A stretch of 8,749 nt of DNA from Deltaproteobacteria bacterium (lineage in GTDB: Bacteria; Desulfobacterota; Desulfobacteria; Desulfobacterales; JAABPS01). The notes beneath the pieces were generated by a model, which saw only the letters and a list, made by a program, of their open reading frames with translations, was not told where the DNA came from and did not search any database. Shown here one piece after another: positions 1-5,065 of this stretch (its first letter is position 1; each line of letters opens with the position of its first letter). Position numbers and translations under genes: made by a program. The DNA lies in contig JAFDFT010000064.1 in the NCBI GenBank assembly GCA_019309685.1, positions 1 through 8,749 of the forward strand. Direction: 5' to 3'.

Positions 1-152
1 CCGAGAAATTTAAGCGTCAAATGCATGTTTTCCGGTTGAACCCATTTTACCTTAAAACGATATGATTTTAGCGTTTCCTGAATTCTGATAACAAAGGTTA
101 CTGCTGTTTCCGGAAGTTCAATAGCGATAAAAGCCCTTAGTGTTTCTGACAT
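1..152 (-). CDS. thpR: RNA 2',3'-cyclic phosphodiesterase (ThpR / LigT family), N-terminal part
   Basis: This is a partial gene that runs off the left edge. Reading the minus strand from the ATG at 152-150 gives 50 codons beginning MSETLRAFIAIELPE and ending KWVQPENMHLTLKFLG. That is the typical start of the 2H phosphoesterase family: an FIAIELP strand, a KWV-P-EN segment, then the first catalytic HxTx motif (H44-L-T-L47). Family members hydrolyse 2',3'-cyclic phosphate RNA ends and can ligate 2'-5' RNA ends in vitro; the in-vivo role is poorly known. The second HxTx motif lies outside the window. The Shine-Dalgarno is poor. A weak promoter-like pair, TAGACA (192-187) and TATTAT (171-166) with a short 15-bp spacer, would leave almost no leader, so I do not list it separately. 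The gene is co-oriented with the DUF39 gene upstream but separated from it by a large inverted repeat, so it is probably transcribed independently. Confidence 0.86.
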   Translation of the reverse strand, partial: MSETLRAFIAIELPETAVTFVIRIQETLKSYRFKVKWVQPENMHLTLKFL

Positions 153-233
153 ACATCACGTTTGCATAATAATCTATCTATTTAGTTGTCTAGAAAGCCC
201 ACGTTAAATGATTTAGGTTTGCTGCCTAACGGA

Positions 234-416
234 GATAATGCCTTTTTTTGACAAGGCCATATCTCAATTTCTATTCCGGAGAACATTTTAGTGACCCAAT
301 ATTTGGGGTTTTCACAAATAAGCTTATATTTTACCGCAATCGAGTTCCTTAAACCCAAATATTTGGTCACTTTTGACTCACAATATCGATATGGCCTAGA
401 GAAAATAGGCATTATC
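234..416. repeat. Long imperfect inverted repeat (about 183 bp), possible MITE-like element
   Basis: Three paired blocks occur in mirrored order. The outer pair is gataatgcct (234-243) with its complement at 407-416. The middle pair is aggccatat (254-262) with its complement at 389-397. The inner pair is a 20-mer at 291-310 matching the reverse complement of 351-370 at 18 of 20 positions. The stretch between the middle and inner blocks is longer on the left (28 nt) than on the right (18 nt), so the fold is asymmetric. The right inner arm contains a perfect 12-bp palindrome, ccaaatatttgg (355-366). The unpaired centre is about 311-350. The element lies between the stop of the DUF39 gene and the start of thpR. 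It could be a non-autonomous mobile repeat or a structured transcript end. An open 76-codon minus-strand frame across it (412-182) is probably incidental. Confidence 0.65.
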
Positions 417-459
417 GGAGCATGCTGGAATCTCTACTGAAAAACAAAAATAAACAAGA

Positions 460-1626
460 TTATCCTGGGAGTGTAAATTGCGGTTCCCCAATAAAAAATT
501 TTCCTTTTGAAATCCATTCTTTCAGGCTATTGGCAATATCCCGGGCCTTTACAACGCTTGAAAGAGGCACCGTTGGAACTTCCTTTCCATTAAATTTTAT
601 CATCCCGCTTTTCAGTTCCGCATAGCTTACCTGTCCGTAACTTTTTGTAGTACCGGTTGGGTAATCATTCCCATAATCGATGATTTGTGTAAATATATCT
701 TCATCGGTAACGGCCGTATTTTTTACGATCTCTTCATTGAGAATTGGAATCGGAACGCCAAGTCCTACTGAAAGAGAGCAACCATATCCCTGAATACTTA
801 CACCGACCAGCCATTCCGGGCTCATCTGCTTCAAATCCCCCATTACCCACATTGTCCCGGCAGGTACCACGGGTATGCCTTTCTTTGTTCGTTTCACTTC
901 CGGCTTATGCTGTGTACCAAACCAGGTAACATATCCTTCCCCTCCGCCAAGGAAAATCCGTGTACCGATACCGATGGTTTGGTAAAAAGGATCGTTAAAA
1001 AGCGGGCTTAATTGCCCGGCAGAACAATAATTCGCATTTCCGGCCTTGGGCTTGAGCGTTCCCATATATGTGTAAATAGTTTTCTTGGATAAATTTACCG
1101 CACAATTATAATTTTGATAACCATTCCTTGGATTACAAAGAGTCACGTGCGGTAAATTACGGAGAGAAACTTCTTTCTCCAGTTCTCTGCGTGGGTAGCA
1201 CGAGGTCCCGTATGCCGTTGCCCTTAAATGGACCCTTTTCCCTGCAACCAAATCCTGTATCACATGCCCGCCGCCATATTTAAATTCTCCGGGATATACC
1301 TTGTTTAATGGGTCATCCTCACAGGGTTCTGTGGCACCCAGATAGCAATCAACAGCGGCAATACCAGCATACGCGGGGACATTATTCATCCAGACTTTTG
1401 AAGCTTTAATCGTCGGTGCGGAGTGCCCAAAATTCAATAACACCCCGGATGAACACATGGGCGCAAAGGTTCCCGTGGTAACGACATCAACGTGCTTTGC
1501 AGCGTTCACCGGGCCTTGATCTTTTACAATATCAATGATCTCTTCCGCGGTCACTACTACCACTTTGCCGGATTTAATTTTTTCGTTAATCTCTTTATAC
1601 GTTTTATTTACCTTGGTTTTTCCCAT
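460..1626 (-). CDS. DUF39 / COG1900 homocysteine biosynthesis protein
   Basis: A 388-residue protein of the HcyBio (DUF39) family. In methanogens and sulfate reducers this family supports homocysteine formation from aspartate semialdehyde and a sulfur donor, working with a NIL/ferredoxin partner. Supporting blocks are TAEEIIDIVKDQG near the N-terminus, GTFAPMCSSGVLLNFGH (Cys58), YLGATEP, KYGGGHVIQDL, RATAYGTSCYPRREL (Cys143), CNPRNGYQNYNCAVN, NYCSAGQLSPLFNDP and the Gly-rich RIFLGGGEGYVTW. Cys58 and Cys143 probably correspond to the conserved cysteines implicated in persulfide or disulfide chemistry; that mapping is from memory. I chose ATG 1626 because AGAAGGGA lies about nine bases upstream and the family normally begins just before this point. 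The frame stays open to a TTG at 1680, adding 18 residues with a CxxC, which is less likely. No CBS domains follow the core and no ferredoxin partner is in this window, so it must be encoded elsewhere. It is transcribed divergently from kdsA. Confidence 0.9.
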   Translation of the reverse strand: MGKTKVNKTYKEINEKIKSGKVVVVTAEEIIDIVKDQGPVNAAKHVDVVTTGTFAPMCSSGVLLNFGHSAPTIKASKVWMNNVPAYAGIAAVDCYLGATEPCEDDPLNKVYPGEFKYGGGHVIQDLVAGKRVHLRATAYGTSCYPRRELEKEVSLRNLPHVTLCNPRNGYQNYNCAVNLSKKTIYTYMGTLKPKAGNANYCSAGQLSPLFNDPFYQTIGIGTRIFLGGGEGYVTWFGTQHKPEVKRTKKGIPVVPAGTMWVMGDLKQMSPEWLVGVSIQGYGCSLSVGLGVPIPILNEEIVKNTAVTDEDIFTQIIDYGNDYPTGTTKSYGQVSYAELKSGMIKFNGKEVPTVPLSSVVKARDIANSLKEWISKGKFFIGEPQFTLPG

Positions 1627-1780
1627 AAAATTTTTCCCTTCTATAGTGCGCAACGGCATTTCACATATCCGGCACCGCAAAAAGCTTTAATACAGGGCCC
1701 TTTTACACCTTTGATTGAATTTCTTGCAGAACCGTCTTTTTAAACGCTATAAGGCATTTGAATCCTTTTAAAAAAAGGAA

Positions 1781-1809
1781 ATATTAGCAGTTCAAATACT
1801 GATAATCAA
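1781..1809 (-). promoter_or_regulatory. Candidate sigma-70 promoter for the DUF39 gene
   Basis: On the minus strand, TTGATT (1809-1804) is followed by a 17-bp spacer and TAATAT (1786-1781). Each hexamer matches the consensus at four of six positions, and the spacing is ideal. Transcription would start near 1774 and leave a leader of about 148 nt. The region is AT-rich, so chance matches are likely. Confidence 0.35.
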
Positions 1810-1832
1810 GGCTTGTTTTTCGTTTATTGACT

Positions 1833-1861
1833 TTTAGAAACAACCAAGCTAAATATATAAT
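1833..1861 (+). promoter_or_regulatory. Candidate sigma-70 promoter for the kdsA operon
   Basis: A perfect TATAAT (1856-1861) lies 17 bp downstream of TTTAGA (1833-1838, four of six matches to TTGACA). A better -35 hexamer, TTGACT (1827-1832), is present but 23 bp from the -10, which is too far. Transcription would begin near 1868 and give kdsA a leader of about 145 nt. Confidence 0.45.
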
Positions 1862-1904
1862 TTTTAATAATAAAAAGTCTTAAATGGTTGCGTGGCTCAA
1901 TGGG

Positions 1905-1933
1905 ATCTTGAAAGGTTTTCTAACCTGAAAGAT
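1905..1933 (+). other. Hairpin in the kdsA 5' leader
   Basis: ATCTT (1905-1909) pairs with AAGAT (1929-1933), and AGGTT (1913-1917) pairs with AACCT (1922-1926). A purine internal loop, GAA opposite GA, separates the two stems, and a TTCT tetraloop caps the structure. No T-run follows, so it is not an intrinsic terminator. It may be a regulatory or stabilising leader structure, or chance. Confidence 0.35.
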
Positions 1934-2013
1934 GATTATGACCAACTGTTAAATAATAAACGGTTGCAGCTACCTGCAGCTTGACAGCAATAACATTTTA
2001 CGAAAGCTCGAAT

Positions 2014-2838
2014 ATGGCAAACACCATAAACATAGGAAATATTAGCATTGGGCATGGGGCCCCATTGGTTTTAATATCAGGACCCTGTGTCATTGAAGAT
2101 TATGAAATATCCTTTAAGATCGCACAATTTCTTAAAAAGCTCTCTTGTGAATTAGATATACCGCTAATATTCAAAGCCTCTTATGATAAGGCAAATCGAA
2201 CATCGATTAAGTCTTTCAGAGGGCCGGGCATTGAAAACGGCCTGGATATTCTTAAACGGTTAAAGACAGAGCTTGATATCCTGGTTTTATCTGACGTCCA
2301 CCGAATCAGCGAAATAGATAATGCCGCCGATGTTCTGGATATTATTCAGGTTCCTGCCTTTTTATGCAGGCAAACGGACTTTATTTTGGAAGTTGCCAAA
2401 ACAAAAAAGCCGGTAAATATAAAAAAGGGTCAATTCCTGGCGCCATGGGATGTTTTAAATATTATCGAAAAAGTAACTTCCACAGGAAATGAACAAGTCT
2501 TAATCACTGAACGCGGGACCACGTTCGGCTACAATAATCTAGTGGTCGATTTTCGAGGGATAAAGATCATGCAAGATACAGGCTGGCCCGTTATCTTTGA
2601 TGTTACCCATAGTATACAGCTCCCCGGCGGTTCAGGTACACGTTCCGGCGGCCAGCGGGAATTCGCGCCCATCCTGGCTAAAGCAGCAGTAGCCGCAGGA
2701 GTTGATGGTGTTTTTATGGAAGTTCATCCTGACCCTGACAAAGCGCTTTGTGACGGTCCGAATTCATTAAAACTCGACACGCTAAATGAAATGTTATCTG
2801 TGCTGAAAGCTATCAGAAAAGCATCTATAAACACTTGA
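2014..2838 (+). CDS. kdsA: 3-deoxy-8-phosphooctulonate synthase (KDO-8-P synthase)
   Basis: A cytoplasmic enzyme that condenses phosphoenolpyruvate with arabinose 5-phosphate to KDO 8-phosphate, the first committed step of KDO synthesis for LPS. The 274-residue product carries the family blocks in order: GPCVIE (23-28), FKASYDKANRTS (53-64), RGPGIENGL, SDVH, DIIQVPAFLCRQTD, INIKKGQF-type VNIKKGQFLAPWD, ITERGTTFGYNNLVVDFRG, VIFDVTHS, MEVHPDP and CDGPNSL. Cys25 in GPCVIE sits where metal-dependent enzymes such as the Aquifex type place their metal ligand, and where the E. coli enzyme has Asn; together with the His, Glu and Asp of the later motifs this predicts the metal-dependent class. I chose ATG 2014 because it fits the usual N-terminus. 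The frame extends to TTG 1981, which has no Shine-Dalgarno. The ribosome site before 2014 is also weak. First gene of the operon with kdsC and lptC. Confidence 0.96.
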   Translation: MANTINIGNISIGHGAPLVLISGPCVIEDYEISFKIAQFLKKLSCELDIPLIFKASYDKANRTSIKSFRGPGIENGLDILKRLKTELDILVLSDVHRISEIDNAADVLDIIQVPAFLCRQTDFILEVAKTKKPVNIKKGQFLAPWDVLNIIEKVTSTGNEQVLITERGTTFGYNNLVVDFRGIKIMQDTGWPVIFDVTHSIQLPGGSGTRSGGQREFAPILAKAAVAAGVDGVFMEVHPDPDKALCDGPNSLKLDTLNEMLSVLKAIRKASINT

Positions 2839-2850
2839 TAAATTAAACAA

Positions 2851-2875
2851 TTCACATCTTAAATATGGATGTGAA
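2851..2875 (+). other. Perfect 8-bp hairpin between kdsA and kdsC
   Basis: TTCACATC (2851-2858) and GATGTGAA (2868-2875) are exact reverse complements around a nine-base loop. No T-run follows, so it is a poor terminator. The 3' arm abuts the purine-rich GAAAGAAAG that would serve as the kdsC ribosome site, so the hairpin may affect kdsC translation or act as a processing or stability element. Confidence 0.45.
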
Positions 2876-2890
2876 AGAAAGATAAAAATT

Positions 2891-3412
2891 GTGACAGACA
2901 TCCATAATGGGCTTAAAAACGTAGAGATACTCCTTCTGGATGTGGATGGTGTGCTCACAGACGGCGGTATTATTTACAATGATGATGCCTCGGAAACAAA
3001 GATGTTTAACGCAAAAGACGGGCTGGGGTTAAGACTGCTGCTTGATGCAGGGATACAGGTCGGTATCATTACAGGCAGGCGCTCAAAAGCCCTGAGGCAC
3101 AGATGCCGGAACCTGGGTATTGATCTTGTTTTTGAAGCGGTATCTGATAAAACGGATGCCTTGAAAGATATTCTTAAACGGACAAAAAAAACAGCAGAGC
3201 AAACAGCCTTTATCGGAGATGATCTTCCTGACCTGAAGCTCATGAAAAAGGTCGGTTTTTCTATTGCGGTTGCCGACGCGCACACTCTTTTACGGGAACA
3301 TGCCGGCATGGTTACTTCAGCAAAAGGTGGAGAAGGGGCTGTGAGAGAAACCTGCGAAGCGATTTTAAAAGCCAAAGGGCTTTGGGAAAAAACATTGGAA
3401 AGGTTTTCATAA
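2891..3412 (+). CDS. kdsC: 3-deoxy-D-manno-octulosonate 8-phosphate phosphatase
   Basis: A cytoplasmic HAD-superfamily phosphatase that removes the phosphate from KDO 8-phosphate to give KDO, the step after KdsA. The 173-residue protein has all four HAD motifs: DVDGVLTDG (17-25, nucleophile Asp17 and acid/base Asp19), IITGR with Thr61, Lys87 in SDKTDAL, and GDDLPDL (109-115). The KGGEGAVRE tail is typical of the small, cap-less KdsC C1 group, whose active sites are completed by a neighbouring subunit in a tetramer. Length is normal. The start is GTG at 2891, preceded by a purine-rich but weak Shine-Dalgarno; no ATG occurs in frame before the DVDG motif. It lies 52 nt after kdsA, and its TAA overlaps the lptC ATG by one base, suggesting translational coupling. 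Confidence 0.96.
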   Translation: MTDIHNGLKNVEILLLDVDGVLTDGGIIYNDDASETKMFNAKDGLGLRLLLDAGIQVGIITGRRSKALRHRCRNLGIDLVFEAVSDKTDALKDILKRTKKTAEQTAFIGDDLPDLKLMKKVGFSIAVADAHTLLREHAGMVTSAKGGEGAVRETCEAILKAKGLWEKTLERFS

Positions 3413-3993
3413 TGAAGGCAACAGCTAAAATTAATTCAAAAACAATAAGAATTATTTTAATTTCTGTGATTATTGTTACCGTGTCTCTTATTATCGGGTA
3501 TTATATCGGAAAACGCCATACATTCAGCGGCCCTGAAGAGTTTATTTCTTCAATTAAAAATGACGCGTCCATATCCATAGACACGGTCCATCAGGAAACC
3601 ACGCGCGATGGTAAAAAAGAATGGAGCCTTGATGCCAGTTCCGTTCAGTATCTTATTCAAAAAAAACGGGCCATTTTTAACGATCTGTCAGCCATATATT
3701 TTTTAAAAGGGAATAAAAAAATATATCTTACCGCTAACAAGGGTATTTTAAACACCGAGTCAAACGACATCGAAATTCTTGGTAATGTGGTTGTTAAAAA
3801 CGATGATTATAAGCTCAATACTGAAATCTTATTTTACGATCATGAAAAGCGTAAAATATTCTCCAGAGCCCCTGTAAAAATTTTTGACGGCTCATCAACG
3901 CTGATGGCAAAATCGATGTCTATTGATTTAAACACAAATAACCTGACATTTAGCGGGGTGCGGGGTGAATTTATTGGAGATATGTCCCTTTAA
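3412..3993 (+). CDS. lptC: LPS export ABC transporter periplasmic protein LptC
   Basis: A bitopic inner-membrane protein of 193 residues that receives LPS from the LptB2FG transporter and passes it to LptA in the periplasmic bridge. A short basic N-terminus is followed by one transmembrane segment (about residues 13-33, rich in Ile and Val) and then a beta-rich periplasmic domain. That domain shows the LptC pattern: ISIDTVHQETTRDGKKEWSL, then KKIYLTANKGILNTESNDIEILGNVVV, then KLNTEILFYDHEKRKIFS. The start is ATG 3412, inside TAATG with the kdsC stop, preceded by GGAAAGG (3398-3404); an in-frame TTG at 3382 within kdsC is unlikely. The partner gene lptA, usually next, is absent here. Confidence 0.9.
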   Translation: MKATAKINSKTIRIILISVIIVTVSLIIGYYIGKRHTFSGPEEFISSIKNDASISIDTVHQETTRDGKKEWSLDASSVQYLIQKKRAIFNDLSAIYFLKGNKKIYLTANKGILNTESNDIEILGNVVVKNDDYKLNTEILFYDHEKRKIFSRAPVKIFDGSSTLMAKSMSIDLNTNNLTFSGVRGEFIGDMSL

Positions 3994-4032
3994 ACAAAAG
4001 TTTAAATTATTTAAAACATTATCATCTTAATT

Positions 4033-4171
4033 TTGCACGAATTGGAGGCTTTCATATGCCCCGCGAGCGGGATTTCGCTTGCGCTCAACAAGCTGCATCT
4101 AAGGGTGGAGCCATAGTGAACTATTGCGAACCCTTATTAACGCCGCATATGCAAGTCTCCAGTTTGTCCAA
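4033..4171. repeat. Structured palindromic element of 139 bp, possible MITE or small structured RNA
   Basis: The outer arms 4033-4063 and 4141-4171 are reverse complements at about 24 of 31 positions, including catatgc in both. Two further hairpins lie between them. GCGAGCG (4063-4069) pairs with CGCTTGC (4076-4082), counting one G-T wobble. TAAGGGT (4100-4106) pairs with ACCCTTA (4130-4136), and inside it ATAG (4113-4116) pairs with CTAT (4121-4124) over a TGAA loop. The whole folds as a closed stem with two side branches. The centre is richer in G and C than the flanks, which fits an inserted element. No protein frame is visible. I cannot tell whether it acts as DNA or RNA, or from which strand. 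Confidence 0.6.
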
Positions 4172-4180
4172 CGGGTGAAA

Positions 4181-4280
4181 ATTGATGAGAAAAAAAGAAA
4201 TTAATACTCCTTTATATAATATGGGTAGTTAGAATATTGCTGAAACTATTATTATCACTCATCAATATAGATACTCATCA
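4181..4280. repeat. Three TGATGAG-type repeats upstream of lptB, possible operator
   Basis: attgatgag (4181-4189) has an exact reverse complement at 4258-4266. A second copy, ctcatcagttttc (4274-4286), matches the reverse complement of 4177-4189 at 12 of 13 bases. The two downstream copies share actcatca as a direct repeat 16 bp apart. The copies flank a TATAAT sequence at 4215-4220, so protein binding or DNA looping at a promoter is conceivable. In such AT-rich DNA this may be chance. Confidence 0.3.
4215..4220 (+). promoter_or_regulatory. Possible -10 box for an lptB-rpoN promoter
   Basis: A perfect TATAAT lies about 120 bp before lptB. The sequence at the proper -35 distance (AAAAAG) is poor, and a TTGATG at 4182-4187 is too far upstream. 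If real, it would give lptB and rpoN a promoter independent of kdsA. Support is weak. Confidence 0.25.
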
Positions 4281-4341
4281 GTTTTCATGCAAGATTCAAA
4301 TATTAAACAGCAATGAATTTAAAAAAGGATTGGACAGATAA

Positions 4342-5064
4342 ATGGCGATACTTTCACTTAAAAATCTTCTAAAAATATATAGCGGTCGAAAAGTTGTTGA
4401 TTCAGTGAGCCTGGATGTCTCAAGCAAAAGCGTTTTTGGTCTTTTGGGACCTAACGGCGCTGGTAAAACCACAACATTTTACATGACAATCGGCATGATT
4501 AAGCCTGATAAAGGACAAGTATTTCTTGACGGTGAAAATATCACTGATTATCCCATGTATATACGAGCCAGGCGGGGCATTGGCTATCTTCCTCAAGAGC
4601 CTTCGATATTCAGAAAGCTGACGGTGAAGGAAAATATTATGGCAATCCTTGAGACACTGACTTTATCAAAGTCAGAGCAGACCTATCGGGCCGATGAGCT
4701 TCTTGATGAGCTTGGGATAAAGCATCTGTCAACTCAAAAAGCCCTTTTGCTTTCAGGCGGGGAAAAACGCCGTCTTGAAATAGCACGATCCCTGGCGACA
4801 AATCCTTCATTTATGCTCCTTGATGAGCCCTTTGCTGGCATCGATCCGTTGGCCATTGTGGACATAAAAAATATCATAACTCATTTAAAGAAAAGAGGTA
4901 TCGGTGTCCTTATTTCAGATCATAATGTAAGAGATACACTGGGTGTTTGTGATGAAGCATACATTTTAAATGAGGGGAAAGTTATTGAGGCTGGCAATCC
5001 TAAAAAGATAGCTTCCAGTGATATCGCACGTAGAATATATTTGGGAGACGAGTTTAAACTGTAA
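4342..5064 (+). CDS. lptB: LPS export ABC transporter ATP-binding protein LptB
   Basis: The cytoplasmic ATPase that dimerises and powers LptFG to pull LPS out of the inner membrane. The 240-residue length matches the family. All ABC motifs are present: Walker A GPNGAGKTT (36-44), Q-loop Gln85 in GYLPQEPSIFRKL, signature LSGGE (137-141), Walker B FMLLDEP (157-163, catalytic Glu162), D-loop IDP and switch His194 in SDHNVRDTL. The segments GYLPQE-SIFRKLTV, LLSGGEKRRLEIAR and DEPFAGIDPLAV-type residues separate LptB from amino-acid importer ATPases such as LivF. The ribosome site AAGGA (4325-4329) is 12 nt from the ATG, a little far. The stop is followed after one base by the rpoN ATG. The permease genes lptF and lptG are not in the window. 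Confidence 0.96.
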   Translation: MAILSLKNLLKIYSGRKVVDSVSLDVSSKSVFGLLGPNGAGKTTTFYMTIGMIKPDKGQVFLDGENITDYPMYIRARRGIGYLPQEPSIFRKLTVKENIMAILETLTLSKSEQTYRADELLDELGIKHLSTQKALLLSGGEKRRLEIARSLATNPSFMLLDEPFAGIDPLAIVDIKNIITHLKKRGIGVLISDHNVRDTLGVCDEAYILNEGKVIEAGNPKKIASSDIARRIYLGDEFKL

Positions 5065-5065
5065 A

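Larger units (their letters stand above)
1627..2013. other. Divergent intergenic region between the DUF39 gene and kdsA
   Basis: About 390 bp without a convincing gene. It holds one candidate sigma-70 promoter in each direction (listed separately), so both genes would have leaders of roughly 145-150 nt. A small AT-rich inverted repeat, cctttt/aaaagg, lies near 1764-1778. Two hairpins sit in the kdsA leader: 1905-1933, and a small TGCAG/CTGCA stem at 1965-1978 ending three bases before the alternative TTG start at 1981. I recognise no known riboswitch in either leader. Confidence 0.6.
3994..4341. other. 348-bp non-coding gap in the usual lptA position
   Basis: Related proteobacterial clusters normally read lptC-lptA-lptB. 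Here the two genes are separated by 348 bp with no open frame of useful length on either strand and no sequence I can read as a degraded LptA. The gap holds a 139-bp structured palindromic element (4033-4171), a set of TGATGAG repeats (4181-4280) around a TATAAT box, and the lptB ribosome site. Confidence 0.7.

Noticed and set aside
182..412. A 76-codon open frame on the minus strand.
   Set aside because: It lies across the inverted repeat, resembles no family I know, and its length is explained by the mirrored sequence. Treated as incidental unless conserved copies are found.
1627..1680. N-terminal extension of the DUF39 protein from TTG 1680.
   Set aside because: ATG 1626 has a good Shine-Dalgarno and agrees with the usual family start; the extension has no recognisable domain. 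Kept only as a point to check.
1886..1905. GCGTGGCTCAATGGG resembles the 5' part and D-arm of a tRNA.
   Set aside because: No anticodon stem, no GTTCRA T-arm and no matching acceptor strand follow within 90 bases.
2974..3375. A 133-codon open frame antisense to kdsC.
   Set aside because: It is a shadow of kdsC: the sense product is an intact HAD phosphatase, and the antisense peptide shows no family pattern.
4082..4145. GCTCAAC followed by a hairpin and TTAACGC looks a little like an integron attC site.
   Set aside because: The right end lacks the required GTTRRRY core in opposite orientation, and no integrase or cassette array is present.
3994..4341. A possible frameshifted remnant of lptA.
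   Set aside because: I could read no OstA-like peptide pattern in any frame, and the sequence is occupied by palindromes and AT-rich promoter-like DNA.
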